A stretch of DNA of 37,477 bases from CAXYVX01 sp049297855 (GCA_049297855.1 JBAQVB010000027.1:1-37477), one strand, 5' to 3'. Shown: positions 1 through 7,668, counted from the stretch's first letter. A program made the numbers and translations. Notes: generated by a model from the sequence alone, not told the origin.

Positions 1-644
1 CGGAACGCAAGAAACGGCATCCGCTGGCTAATTTGTTGAGTAAAGTGGGCGATAAGCAATTGGATGATAAAGAATCTACGTTTAGTATAGAAAAGATTCA
101 AAGTGATCTTCGGAAATTGGCTGAGCAGAATCCGAATGACCAGGATCTTAAAGCGGGGCCAGCGTTAGTGGATAGGATCGCCAACGCGGCGTTCGACGCG
201 GACATGGACGCCAAGAATGTAGATAAATACAATAATCGTAAACAGACTCTTATTGCGGCAGGTGGGGCGGCGGTTGGAAGCATTATCGGCTCGGAGCTAC
301 GCCACATAATTTTTGATAATAATGTCAGCGCCACTCAGAATCAAGCCCCGCCTCATGTCGACCCCGGAGCCGCGTCAAATCAGGCAGCGCTACCACCTGC
401 GCCAGGTGGCACCCATCTGCCGACTCAGTTGGATCCGGGTCAAACGGTTAACATTGGTGGACAGACCTATGGCTCCAGGGATCTCATAGCTCACATCATC
501 AGAGGTGATTTCGGGAACGGCCAAACGCGCGCGGATCAACTCGGACCGTTGAACGATTGGGCTCAGGGTCAGGTTAATGAAAATATGGCTAGAAATATGT
601 TGCCAAATGGTATTGTGCCATATGACAGTGTTCAGATATATTGA
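1..644 (+). CDS. C-terminal part of an unknown membrane protein (5' end outside window)
   Basis: The frame is open from base 3 with no stop, so the gene starts upstream and only about the last 214 residues are visible; an apparent TTG start at 33 is not needed. The visible part begins basic (ERKKRHPLANLL), continues as a charged helical stretch, and then has one hydrophobic segment (TLIAAGGAAVGSIIGSEL) that could be a membrane span. After it comes a Pro/Ala/Gln-rich linker and a roughly 70-residue C-terminal domain ending NGIVPYDSVQIY. That order suggests a cytoplasmic part, one membrane span and an external domain. The ending loosely recalls LysM-type domains, but I cannot support that call. 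It lies 29 bases ahead of the DUF5663-like gene and probably shares its transcript. Function unknown. Confidence 0.7.
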   Translation, partial: ERKKRHPLANLLSKVGDKQLDDKESTFSIEKIQSDLRKLAEQNPNDQDLKAGPALVDRIANAAFDADMDAKNVDKYNNRKQTLIAAGGAAVGSIIGSELRHIIFDNNVSATQNQAPPHVDPGAASNQAALPPAPGGTHLPTQLDPGQTVNIGGQTYGSRDLIAHIIRGDFGNGQTRADQLGPLNDWAQGQVNENMARNMLPNGIVPYDSVQIY

Positions 645-673
645 TATTAAATAATTTAAATAGGGAGGGAATC

Positions 674-1114
674 ATGTATCAATTAGACGACGAATTCAAA
701 CAGGCGCTGGCGCTTGATAAGGTGAAAGAAGAGGATCGCAACGCGCTTTATGCGTCAATCGAACAAAGTGTCAATACGCTGATTAATAATAAATTATACG
801 ACGTGCTGAGCGATGAACAGGCCGAGGAATTTGCCAACGTTACCGACGGCGACAATAAATACTTGTGGCAATTTCTCAACACCAACTTGCCAACCTGGGA
901 AAAAACGCCCGAGTGGTCAACTTTCCGGCAGCAGTATATTGGCGATGCGGATTTATCCAGCGATGAATTCAACGAGTTAGCGCGCACGTTTGCGGTGCTG
1001 AAATGGTTGCAACTTAATGTGCCGAATTACGCCGAAATCGTCGCGGATGCGCGCAATAACATTTACGATCGAATCATTAAACCAGCCAAACCAACCGCTG
1101 ACGAAAATAGTTAG
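674..1114 (+). CDS. DUF5663-like small acidic protein (paralogue 1)
   Basis: The protein has 146 residues. The ATG at 674 follows a good ribosome site (GGGAGG, 663-668); a longer frame from 641 has no such site. It is acidic, with no signal peptide or membrane segment, so probably cytoplasmic. It starts MYQLDDEFKQALAL and near its end has FAVLKWLQLNVPNY. The gene at 5503 encodes a protein with the same start (MIQLDANFLDDLGL) and the same late motif (FGAMKWLQLNRPNY), so the two are paralogues. From memory this layout matches DUF5663, a family common in Saccharibacteria and of unknown role. The next element is a terminator at 1142-1167. The two paralogues bracket two large surface-protein genes, which hints at a linked role, but this is only context. 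Confidence 0.75.
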   Translation: MYQLDDEFKQALALDKVKEEDRNALYASIEQSVNTLINNKLYDVLSDEQAEEFANVTDGDNKYLWQFLNTNLPTWEKTPEWSTFRQQYIGDADLSSDEFNELARTFAVLKWLQLNVPNYAEIVADARNNIYDRIIKPAKPTADENS

Positions 1115-1141
1115 ACGAAGCGAATTTTAATGGTCGTGTTG

Positions 1142-1167
1142 AAATCCCCGTTTTGGCGGGGATTTTT
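1142..1167 (+). terminator. Rho-independent terminator
   Basis: Nine-base-pair stem AAATCCCCG / CGGGGATTT with loop TTTTGG, running into TT. It lies 28 bases after the stop of the DUF5663-like gene and ends the first transcription unit. Confidence 0.85.
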
Positions 1168-1185
1168 CATGGAATCGGCCGGCGC

Positions 1186-1215
1186 TTGACACGGTTGGGC
1201 GGACGGTGGTAAAAT
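1186..1215 (+). promoter_or_regulatory. Promoter P1, upstream of surface-protein gene
   Basis: TTGACA (1186-1191), 18-base spacer, TAAAAT (1210-1215). Predicted start of transcription is near 1222, next to an ATG at 1220 that opens a 57-codon frame. Confidence 0.65.
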
Positions 1216-1219
1216 GGTC

Positions 1220-1393
1220 ATGTATAAAAATAACACAAAAATGAAAGGTTCTATGACCAATAATTTACGAAATAACAGGGGTGAATGCGACGAAATGAAT
1301 TTATTCATGCGTCGCGACGCATTTAATATGTTAAAACGATTGACAATTAAAAATAAAGGTGCTACAATACGGCCATCAAATTTAAGCGAGTGA
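1220..1393 (+). CDS. Possible 57-residue small protein (leaderless candidate)
   Basis: An open frame of 57 residues beginning MYKNNTKMKGSMTNNL and ending IRPSNLSE, basic and Asn-rich. Its ATG lies 5 bases after the -10 box of promoter P1, which fits the leaderless pattern of several genes in this window. Its TGA stop (1391-1393) overlaps the start of the ribosome site of the next gene. Against it: a strong second promoter lies inside the frame, an inverted repeat covers 1287-1322, and the composition is undistinguished. It may equally be untranslated leader. No family recognised. Confidence 0.3.
   Translation: MYKNNTKMKGSMTNNLRNNRGECDEMNLFMRRDAFNMLKRLTIKNKGATIRPSNLSE
1287..1322. repeat. Inverted repeats / 16-bp perfect palindrome
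   Basis: ATGCGTCGCGACGCAT (1307-1322) is a perfect 16-bp palindrome. It overlaps a second hairpin: GCGACG (1287-1292), ATGAAT (1295-1300), TT, ATTCAT (1303-1308), CGTCGC (1310-1315). There is no T-run, so it is not an ordinary terminator. It lies between promoter P1 and promoter P2, ending 17 bases before the -35 box of P2, where an operator or a transcript structure could act. Confidence 0.55.
1340..1368 (+). promoter_or_regulatory. Strong promoter P2 for the LPQTG surface protein
   Basis: TTGACA (1340-1345), 17-base spacer, TACAAT (1363-1368), the closest match to a sigma-70 consensus in the window. Predicted start near 1375 gives a leader of about 30 bases containing AAGGAG (1393-1398). 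Confidence 0.8.
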
Positions 1394-1405
1394 AGGAGAA
1401 ACTTA

Positions 1406-3043
1406 ATGAGTCATACTAATTTTGATAGTAATTCCAGCAATGGTAGCAGCTATAACGGTAAGGTGCCGCGTGGTAATAATAAAGAAACTGGTCATCAGAG
1501 GTTTATACCTATGGTTAGAAAACTAGGTGCTATAGCCTTGTCTACTGTGGCTGCCTTCGGTATTTCTATGGGCGTTGCTCAACATGCTAGCGCCGATACA
1601 TTAGATGGCGCAAATCATCAAGATCCGGCCGCGACGGCCGTCGCTAATCCGGGCGCTAGCACGGAAAGCGCCAGCGTTGACGCGGCTAATGTGTCTACTG
1701 GTGGCGATACCGCCCCAGCTCCAGCACCTGTGGAAGCCGCCCCAGCTCCGGCTGCAGCGCAAACTGAGCAAGCTCCAGCGTCAGCCGAAGCTCCTGCGGA
1801 GAGCGCTCCAGCTTCGGTTGTTGCAGATGCCGCTCCAGCTTCAGCGCCTGCGCCAGCTGAACAACAGGCTCCAGCTCCCGTAGAAGCTGCCCCGGCAGCC
1901 GCATCGGACACGACTGGTTCTTATCATGATATAACTAATCCTAATGAAACGGTATCTAATGTCGGCCAAACCGATGCGGCGAATATTCAAGGTGTTGCCG
2001 ATAAAGTCAAAACGACGGATACCGGCACCAATACCGCGTCTAGTACGATTACTCAAACCAAAAATCCCGATGGCAGTAATGATAGCAAAATCCCTAATGG
2101 TGATTCGTACTCGGCAGCGCAGACCGGTAATGCCGTTGATGCAATCAAAACCCAAGCTCCGGGCGCGACAGATGCAGAATATCAAAGTTTAGTTAACAAT
2201 TCGGGCGACGGCACGACGACGGCAGTTCATCAAGGTGCACCCGTGAAGGATGACCAAGGCAATTATTCCGAGTCGGCTCATAGTGTAACGACGAATGACC
2301 AAACGGGTAAAACCGTTACGAGTAGTGATGGAAAGTTAAGTAGTGATCAGACGTATAAAACTGAAGGTAAAGGTAATACTAACCCAGACAAGCCAACTCC
2401 TCCGCCGGACAATACGAACACTAACACTAACACGAATACTAATACTAATACGAACAACAACACTAATACTAATAACAATACGACTAATACGACTAACAGC
2501 ACAACTACTAATAATATAACGAAAACTGTTACTACCCCTGCTCAGCCGGAGCACGCACAGCAGCAACAGCAAAAGATAGTGCAAGCGGCTCCGTCACCAG
2601 TGCGACCAGTGGCGCATACAGTGCAACAGGTTGGTCATAAAGTGTTGCCGCCAGTGTCAAGCGCGGTGGAGTCAGTTCCTGGTGAGCTTGGTCTTCCGCA
2701 AACAGGCGCTGAAGGTGGTAAAGGATTAGCGGTGGCGGCAGTCGTCGCCGGAGCTGCCTCGATTGCGGCTATTGCCGCTGCTAGGAGAAAGAAAAAGCAC
2801 GATGCCGCAATGGCAACGACGGCAGCGAACGATGATACAATTAGTGGCCCAGATCCGGATCACGCCAACGCGTTGGATCAACAAACAGAACTAACGCCAG
2901 AAGTAAAAACACGGGCAGAGGCGTTGCGTATAGAAGCTGCACAATATAATGTCAAACATCCCGGCAACCCGGTCACAAACGAGATGCTTCAGATGCTCAT
3001 TGATAGAAACTTAACTAGAAGCGACCTTGGTTTAGGTGCGTAA
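1406..3043 (+). CDS. LPQTG-containing Ala/Pro- and Asn/Thr-rich surface protein
   Basis: The protein has 545 residues. AAGGAG at 1393-1398 supports the ATG at 1406, leaving 35 hydrophilic residues before a signal-peptide-like segment (about 36-64: MVRKLGAIALSTVAAFGISM, then HASA). Next come an Ala/Pro-rich stretch (about 100-170), a Ser/Thr/Asn-rich region, and a run of Asn-Thr dipeptides (about 337-370). LPQTG at residues 430-434 is followed by an Ala-rich hydrophobic segment (about 440-460) and RRKKKHD, the order of a sortase sorting signal. Unusually, about 80 more residues follow the basic cluster, ending LTRSDLGLGA. A typical sorting signal ends within about 10 residues, so either sortase removes this whole tail or the protein stays membrane-anchored with a cytoplasmic tail. 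Low-complexity spacers suggest a stalk through the wall. Transcribed from P2, possibly together with the gene at 3070. Confidence 0.85.
   Translation: MSHTNFDSNSSNGSSYNGKVPRGNNKETGHQRFIPMVRKLGAIALSTVAAFGISMGVAQHASADTLDGANHQDPAATAVANPGASTESASVDAANVSTGGDTAPAPAPVEAAPAPAAAQTEQAPASAEAPAESAPASVVADAAPASAPAPAEQQAPAPVEAAPAAASDTTGSYHDITNPNETVSNVGQTDAANIQGVADKVKTTDTGTNTASSTITQTKNPDGSNDSKIPNGDSYSAAQTGNAVDAIKTQAPGATDAEYQSLVNNSGDGTTTAVHQGAPVKDDQGNYSESAHSVTTNDQTGKTVTSSDGKLSSDQTYKTEGKGNTNPDKPTPPPDNTNTNTNTNTNTNTNNNTNTNNNTTNTTNSTTTNNITKTVTTPAQPEHAQQQQQKIVQAAPSPVRPVAHTVQQVGHKVLPPVSSAVESVPGELGLPQTGAEGGKGLAVAAVVAGAASIAAIAAARRKKKHDAAMATTAANDDTISGPDPDHANALDQQTELTPEVKTRAEALRIEAAQYNVKHPGNPVTNEMLQMLIDRNLTRSDLGLGA
2410..2520 (+). 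repeat. Asn-Thr codon repeat inside the LPQTG gene
   Basis: Tandem AAY-ACN codons (AAT/AAC with ACT/ACG) encode alternating Asn-Thr residues, about 110 bases of near six-base periodicity. Synonymous third positions vary, which limits slippage. The peptide is a flexible spacer. Confidence 0.8.
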
Positions 3044-3069
3044 AATAATAGGAAAGGGGAAATAAGGAA

Positions 3070-5355
3070 ATGAAATTTAGAGCTAAACTAAAGTCACTGA
3101 CACGCATCGTGCGTAATTACACTCCGCGCAAATTGGCCATCACGCTATTGGCAGTGGCGGCGGTGGCTGTGCCGGCGGCGATCTTTGCGACAACGTCGGG
3201 CGGAGCCCCAACGTTTACGTGGAACGCACCAGCACCTTACGTTTATTTTAATTCGATTACTGATAATCCTCATTGGCCGGGTGGCAATGAGCAACAATCG
3301 ACCAAAATCATTGACGCAAGTGGTAACGCCGTCAATAGCGTCAATGTTCAGGATGGTCAAACTTACACAGTGGAGATGTTGGTACACAATGATGCCTCAT
3401 TGAATTTGAATCTAAAAGCAGCCGATGTTTGGGGCGGCTTGGTTTATAAAGATACAACGGCTGTACCTGCCCAAAGTCAAACAGTAACTGGCGTGGTGCG
3501 TGCTTCAAATTGTGGTTTGAGTCCATCAGGCAACTTGGGCGCCGTGTGTCAGTTCACAAGCCAAGTAGCATTTAACAGTGCTAACAACTTTAAGTTGTCT
3601 TACGTGCCAGGCACTGCGCAATATACGACGCAGTTCACTGGTGCAGACTACACGCAGGGTGGAACCGTCTTTCAACTGCCCGACAGCACGATAAATACTG
3701 GCACCAGCCTTGGCGTCACATCGATGGACGGCAACATTCCAGGCTGCTGGCCGCATCACGGTATTTTGACGGCGAAATTCACGGTGAAAACTGAAACGCC
3801 TCCGCCAGCCCCGAAACCGTCCTATGATGTAGCTAAAACGGTGTCGCAAAGTGGCAATACGTTGAATTACAACATTACCGCCACTAACACCGGTGACACC
3901 GATTTGACGAACGTAAAATTGCATGATAATTTAACACGTAATAACGCCAATGGCGCACCGACCAACGTTAATTTGCCAGCTGGCGTAACGGGTACTTACC
4001 CAGATTTCACCATCGCGAAACTGGCGGCTGGCCAAAGCGTTAGTATTTCTTATACAATCAACGCCAGCGTAGCTAATATTACGAACAAATGTGGCGACAA
4101 CAGCGGATCGGTTGCTAACACCGTGAGCAGCACGAACGACCAACAGATCAACGAATCTAACGCTAACAACAACAGCACCTCGTCCAATATTACCCAGAAC
4201 GATAACAGTGGTTGTGTCCAGCCGGCGCCGAGTTATAACTTGACCAAGACGGTTGATAAAACCAGCGCCAAACCGGGCGACACCTTGAATTACACCTTGA
4301 CGTTTGTTAATAGTGGCAACACCGATTTGACTAACGTCGTGATCAAGGATCAATTTCCGAACGGTCAGCTAACTTTGGTTGGTAAACTTGATGCTAACGT
4401 GACCAACGGTAATGGTATTACGAACTTAGCCAACCTGTTTACCAGTGGCGTCAACGTTGCGACCGTGCACGCGGGCGGCAAAGTTGTGATCACATTTAGC
4501 GCCACAGTTAATAATACGATCATTGATACGAATAACTGCCAAGGTGGATGGGCCAACGTCGTGAATAAATCGTTAGCCACCACGTCGCAGGACCAAACTG
4601 AGACAAATTTGAATGATAACAATACGACGACTGCTGTGACGGTGCCGAATACATGTAAGCCCAACTTTGACATCGTGAAGACGGTAGATAAAACAACGGC
4701 TAAACCGGGTGACACTCTAACCTATACTCTAACGTTTAAAAATAGCGGTAATCAAGCACTCTCAAACGCAACGATGGCTGACAAATTACCAGCTGGTGTG
4801 ACATTAGTGCCGAACTCACTGAGCGTCAGCAACAACTTGTCACACACAGGCGATCTGTTTAACAACCAAATGGTTGTAGCCGGTCCAATTGCTCCAGGTG
4901 TATCGTTCACTGTTACTTACAAAGTAACCATTAACCAAGACATCGCTCTGGTATGCGGCAACAACTCATTAGTTAACATTGTTGCCAGTGGCACTAGCGA
5001 ACTGGTAAAAGAGCCGAACATAAGTAATAACAGTGCTACGACAAATGTTGCGAAAGATTGCACACCGCCGCCTACGACTAAACCGTGCCCGACCAATCCG
5101 GCGTTGCCAATTGATAGTGATCAGTGTAAGCCATGCCCGACTGATTCCAGCATGAATTACGATAATCCGAATTGCAAGCCGGTGACACCACCGACCGTCA
5201 CACCGCCTGCGCCACAATCATATGTGCCAGCACAGATCGCGGCCACGGGTCCGACCGAAGTGATGGCTGGCCTGTTGGCAGCCGGCGCCCTCACCTTTGG
5301 CTCGGTGGCATATCTTAACAGCCGCCGCGCGCTAAAAGCCAATCTGAGAAAATAA
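3070..5355 (+). CDS. DUF11-repeat secreted surface protein with ATGP anchor-like C terminus
   Basis: The protein has 761 residues. A basic N terminus and hydrophobic segment (about 20-42) form a signal peptide or anchor. A unique domain follows (about 43-245; it contains NAPAPYVYFNSITDNPHWPG). Three DUF11-type repeats come next, starting near 250, 387 and 531. Each opens with a phrase like YNLTKTVDKTSAKPGDTL and then YTLTFVNSGNTDLTNV; repeats 2 and 3 are nearly identical there, which points to internal duplication. A Pro/Cys linker (about 665-715) leads to AATGP (724-728), a hydrophobic stretch and a basic end (RRALKANLRK). That tail has the build of a sortase signal, but the motif is not LPxTG. 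DUF11 domains are immunoglobulin-like and common on prokaryotic surfaces. It starts 26 bases after the LPQTG gene, with AAAGGGG ahead of the ATG, so the two are probably one operon. Confidence 0.85.
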   Translation: MKFRAKLKSLTRIVRNYTPRKLAITLLAVAAVAVPAAIFATTSGGAPTFTWNAPAPYVYFNSITDNPHWPGGNEQQSTKIIDASGNAVNSVNVQDGQTYTVEMLVHNDASLNLNLKAADVWGGLVYKDTTAVPAQSQTVTGVVRASNCGLSPSGNLGAVCQFTSQVAFNSANNFKLSYVPGTAQYTTQFTGADYTQGGTVFQLPDSTINTGTSLGVTSMDGNIPGCWPHHGILTAKFTVKTETPPPAPKPSYDVAKTVSQSGNTLNYNITATNTGDTDLTNVKLHDNLTRNNANGAPTNVNLPAGVTGTYPDFTIAKLAAGQSVSISYTINASVANITNKCGDNSGSVANTVSSTNDQQINESNANNNSTSSNITQNDNSGCVQPAPSYNLTKTVDKTSAKPGDTLNYTLTFVNSGNTDLTNVVIKDQFPNGQLTLVGKLDANVTNGNGITNLANLFTSGVNVATVHAGGKVVITFSATVNNTIIDTNNCQGGWANVVNKSLATTSQDQTETNLNDNNTTTAVTVPNTCKPNFDIVKTVDKTTAKPGDTLTYTLTFKNSGNQALSNATMADKLPAGVTLVPNSLSVSNNLSHTGDLFNNQMVVAGPIAPGVSFTVTYKVTINQDIALVCGNNSLVNIVASGTSELVKEPNISNNSATTNVAKDCTPPPTTKPCPTNPALPIDSDQCKPCPTDSSMNYDNPNCKPVTPPTVTPPAPQSYVPAQIAATGPTEVMAGLLAAGALTFGSVAYLNSRRALKANLRK

Positions 5356-5392
5356 GCTGACCGCTTCGCATAGGCGGAAAGCCTAAATAATC

Positions 5393-5423
5393 ACATCCCC
5401 CACGAATAGCGGGGGATGTTTTT
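5393..5423 (+). terminator. Rho-independent terminator after the surface-protein pair
   Basis: Stem ACATCCCCC / GGGGGATGT (9 bp), 9-base loop, then TTTTT. It ends the 1406-5355 unit. Confidence 0.9.
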
Positions 5424-5446
5424 GTAATCTGATTCCACGAAAATGC

Positions 5447-5475
5447 TTGCGGTTTATGCGGAAATTTGCTAAACT
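5447..5475 (+). promoter_or_regulatory. Promoter of DUF5663-like gene 2
   Basis: TTGCGG (5447-5452), 17-base spacer, TAAACT (5470-5475), with TG one base ahead of the -10 (extended -10). The same -35 hexamer occurs before ftsA. Confidence 0.65.
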
Positions 5476-5502
5476 GATAAAGAAGTAACGGAAAGGATGG
5501 GA

Positions 5503-5937
5503 ATGATTCAATTAGACGCGAATTTTCTGGATGATTTAGGTTTGGGGGCGTTGCCCAATGACGCGAAGGACGAGTTTTTGCAACACATTTACGCTGAGTT
5601 GGAACGCCGCGTTGGTGAGCGCTTAATGGAAGGCATGAGTGACGACATGGTGAACGAATTTGGTAATTTTGTGGAGCCGAATTCGGACGGTATTGACCAA
5701 TGGTTTGCCGACAATCTGCCGGATTATACCGGGCGCAATGACTATCGTCAGCTCAAGGAAGCTAATCCAAATCTCGACGAGCTATCTATTAAATCGCAAT
5801 TTGGCGCCATGAAGTGGTTACAACTTAATCGTCCGAATTATCCGCAAGTGGTCGGGACGACGTTGGATGAACTCAAAAATGAGATTCGTGATAATCGCGA
5901 CGCGATTTTGAGCGGTGTGAATGGGACGACGGAATAG
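5503..5937 (+). CDS. DUF5663-like small acidic protein (paralogue 2)
   Basis: The protein has 144 residues. AAAGG (5492-5496) lies 6 bases before the ATG at 5503, and the paralogue also starts one residue before QLD, so this start is preferred to the ATG at 5497. It is acidic and soluble, with no signal peptide or membrane segment. It shares the start (MIQLDANFLDDLGL) and the late FGAMKWLQLNRPNY motif with the gene at 674. It also has HIYAELERRVGERLMEGMSD, which agrees with the DUF5663 family as I remember it. Role unknown. It has its own promoter and probably its own terminator, and converges on fmt. Confidence 0.8.
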   Translation: MIQLDANFLDDLGLGALPNDAKDEFLQHIYAELERRVGERLMEGMSDDMVNEFGNFVEPNSDGIDQWFADNLPDYTGRNDYRQLKEANPNLDELSIKSQFGAMKWLQLNRPNYPQVVGTTLDELKNEIRDNRDAILSGVNGTTE

Positions 5938-5950
5938 TCCTTTCTATTTT

Positions 5951-5980
5951 AGTTTAGATAAACTGCTACGTGTAGTTTTT
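5951..5980. terminator. Possible weak terminator between convergent genes
   Basis: AGTTT (5951-5955), AAACT (5960-5964) and AGTTT (5974-5978) can form either of two 5-bp hairpins, the second ending in TTTTT. It lies between the stop at 5937 and the end of fmt at 5994. The stems are short. Confidence 0.3.
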
Positions 5981-5993
5981 GATTCGGGCGAAA

Positions 5994-6977
5994 TTATTTC
6001 AAGCCACGCAAATATTCGTCCATCGTCATATCTTTGCCACTTTTTGGCGAAATAATTTTATTAATTTTGAGCGTGGTGTGGTTCGCGAATTCAATGACGT
6101 CCGGCCAACCGTCGCCTGGTGCTATTTTCAGTGGCGTGGTATCTGTTAAAATGATGTTTTGATCGGGGAAATTGGCATATAAATGAGCACGCGTTTTTGC
6201 GAAATTTAATCGTGCTTTCGGCCAAATATTAAAGGCGCGTACATGGCGATCGGCCTCCGCCGCGGTCAATTCGGTTGGATCCAATACCGCATAGGATTTT
6301 TGGATGATGTGCGAAAAAGTCGCGTCGGATTCAGTTTGTGTCGTGCCGGTCGGATTATTTTCGACCAGATTAACTAATTTATCACGGATAATTTTGGCGC
6401 CACGTTGGCTGAATTGATCGCGCAACTGACTGGCGGTTTCGCGTCCCGTCAATGCTATTTTTTCCTGATATAGAATTGCACCGGCGTCCATCTGTTCGGC
6501 CAGACGTATTAACGTTAAACCGGTTTCGCGATCGCCGTTTAAAATCGTTGTTTCGATCGGCGATGGGCCGCGCAATTTCGGTAATAACGACGGATGAAAA
6601 TTAATAATGCCGGCGCCAATTGTTTGACGGTCATTCCGCGTGTAGCGCGTCGCGAAGAGCGCCAGTGTGCTATTCGGTATAATCTTACCGAAGCTGGCCA
6701 AAACGCCAGCGTCGGGCTCTAGTGCAGCCAGAGCAACAGTAATTGTGGCTAGCGAGGTTGATTGAAAAATGGGAACGGAGCGATTAAATTCATTATTAAA
6801 TTCGCGAGCAACTCGCGCGACTACTGGTGGAACGGCGTGGCCGTGATTGTAGGTGTCAGGTTTAGTAACCACGCCAACTAAATCGATAATTTTTTCGCGA
6901 TCCATGTCTAATAATTTGTGCAAGATCGGCGCCGAAAACTCATCGGTACCAAAAAAGATAATGCGCGGTCGAAACAT
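5994..6977 (-). CDS. fmt: Methionyl-tRNA formyltransferase
   Basis: The protein has 327 residues, close to the usual 310-320. The enzyme puts a formyl group from 10-formyl-tetrahydrofolate on initiator Met-tRNA. The N-terminal part shows IIFFGTDEFSAPILHKLL, VTKPD, LASFGKIIP, then the active-site region INFHPSLLPKLRGPSPIE with the catalytic Asn and His, and MDAGAI carrying the family Asp. The C-terminal half fits the tRNA-binding domain but is divergent. It lies 15 bases after def, its functional partner. An extended -10 box ends 6 bases before the ATG, so it may also be transcribed as a leaderless message. Confidence 0.95.
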   Translation of the reverse strand: MFRPRIIFFGTDEFSAPILHKLLDMDREKIIDLVGVVTKPDTYNHGHAVPPVVARVAREFNNEFNRSVPIFQSTSLATITVALAALEPDAGVLASFGKIIPNSTLALFATRYTRNDRQTIGAGIINFHPSLLPKLRGPSPIETTILNGDRETGLTLIRLAEQMDAGAILYQEKIALTGRETASQLRDQFSQRGAKIIRDKLVNLVENNPTGTTQTESDATFSHIIQKSYAVLDPTELTAAEADRHVRAFNIWPKARLNFAKTRAHLYANFPDQNIILTDTTPLKIAPGDGWPDVIEFANHTTLKINKIISPKSGKDMTMDEYLRGLK

Positions 6978-6983
6978 GCGCCA

Positions 6984-6992
6984 ATTATAACA
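6984..6992 (-). promoter_or_regulatory. Extended -10 box of fmt
   Basis: On the minus strand TGTTATAAT, with the -10 at 6989-6984. The predicted transcript start falls on the A of the fmt ATG (6977). It lies directly downstream of the def stop codon. Confidence 0.6.
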
Positions 6993-7601
6993 TTATTTAA
7001 TTGTGTGATTGTCTTCGTCGGTCGGCAAAATGTGTAACTTTTGAACTTTGTTGAAACTGATCGGCACCAGATCGCCGTTTGTATCGAGCACCGAAAAAGC
7101 TTTTTTGTCATGCGTAATGTGATCAATGAAGCAAATGCCATTCGTGTGATCAATTTCGTGCTGCAAAGTTCGCGCCAAAAACGGGTTGGGAGATTTGAAA
7201 TGAATCGGGCGACCGTCCTCGTCCAGCGCCCGGACGCGCACTTTGCTCCAGCGTGGAACTTTGCCGTAAACGTCGGGCACGCTCAGACAGCCTTCCTCGT
7301 CGAGTTCGATTTTGCCCTCATATTTGACGATTTCCGGATTAATTAGGACGAGGAAATTATGATTGTCCTTGTCCTCAAAATCCTCGCGAATTATAATGAT
7401 GCGCTCTAGTCGGTCGATCTGCACGGCGGCCAAGGCGACGGCGACTTCGTGCGGACGGCTAGCTTCCCAGTCTAGCGTGGCGTCCTTCATGGCTTGAATC
7501 GTTTGCAAAATTTGGGGCGACAACTCGCGAACTTTGGTGGATTTGTCTCGCAAGTGCGGATTGGGTAAGGTGATAATATTTTTACGGGTGTATTTCGTCA
7601 T
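6993..7601 (-). CDS. def: Peptide deformylase
   Basis: The protein has 202 residues and removes the formyl group from new proteins. The start is placed at MTKYTRKNIITLPNPHLRDK, whose ATG is 7 bases after an extended -10; a frame from 7649 would run through that promoter. Motif 2 (EEGCLSVPD, metal-binding Cys) and motif 3 (LQHEIDHTNG, the HExxH metal site) are intact. Motif 1, usually GxGxAAxQ, reads AVALAAVQ: the Gln is kept but both glycines are alanine, so the substrate pocket may differ. It is followed at 15 bases by fmt, the enzyme that adds the formyl group. Confidence 0.93.
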   Translation of the reverse strand: MTKYTRKNIITLPNPHLRDKSTKVRELSPQILQTIQAMKDATLDWEASRPHEVAVALAAVQIDRLERIIIIREDFEDKDNHNFLVLINPEIVKYEGKIELDEEGCLSVPDVYGKVPRWSKVRVRALDEDGRPIHFKSPNPFLARTLQHEIDHTNGICFIDHITHDKKAFSVLDTNGDLVPISFNKVQKLHILPTDEDNHTIK

Positions 7602-7608
7602 ATAGATT

Positions 7609-7617
7609 ATTATAGCA
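7609..7617 (-). promoter_or_regulatory. Extended -10 box of def
   Basis: Minus strand TGCTATAAT (-10 at 7614-7609). The predicted transcript start is at 7602-7601, the def ATG. Confidence 0.6.
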
Positions 7618-7668
7618 CCAGATACACTGTTTACACGAGGTGTTGGCAATGATGCGTTAGATAAATTA

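Noticed and set aside
1111..1308. A 65-codon minus-strand frame opposite promoter P1
   Set aside because: It spans the terminator and promoter on the other strand, with no ribosome site or promoter of its own.
1618..1911. Long minus-strand and shifted frames opposite the Ala/Pro-rich region
   Set aside because: They are by-products of GCN/CCN codon bias in the real gene and are pure Ala/Gly/Ser or Leu/Arg low complexity.
2410..2520. Asn-Thr repeat considered as a CRISPR or DNA tandem array
   Set aside because: The unit is about six bases with varied third positions, it stays in frame, and there are no spacers.
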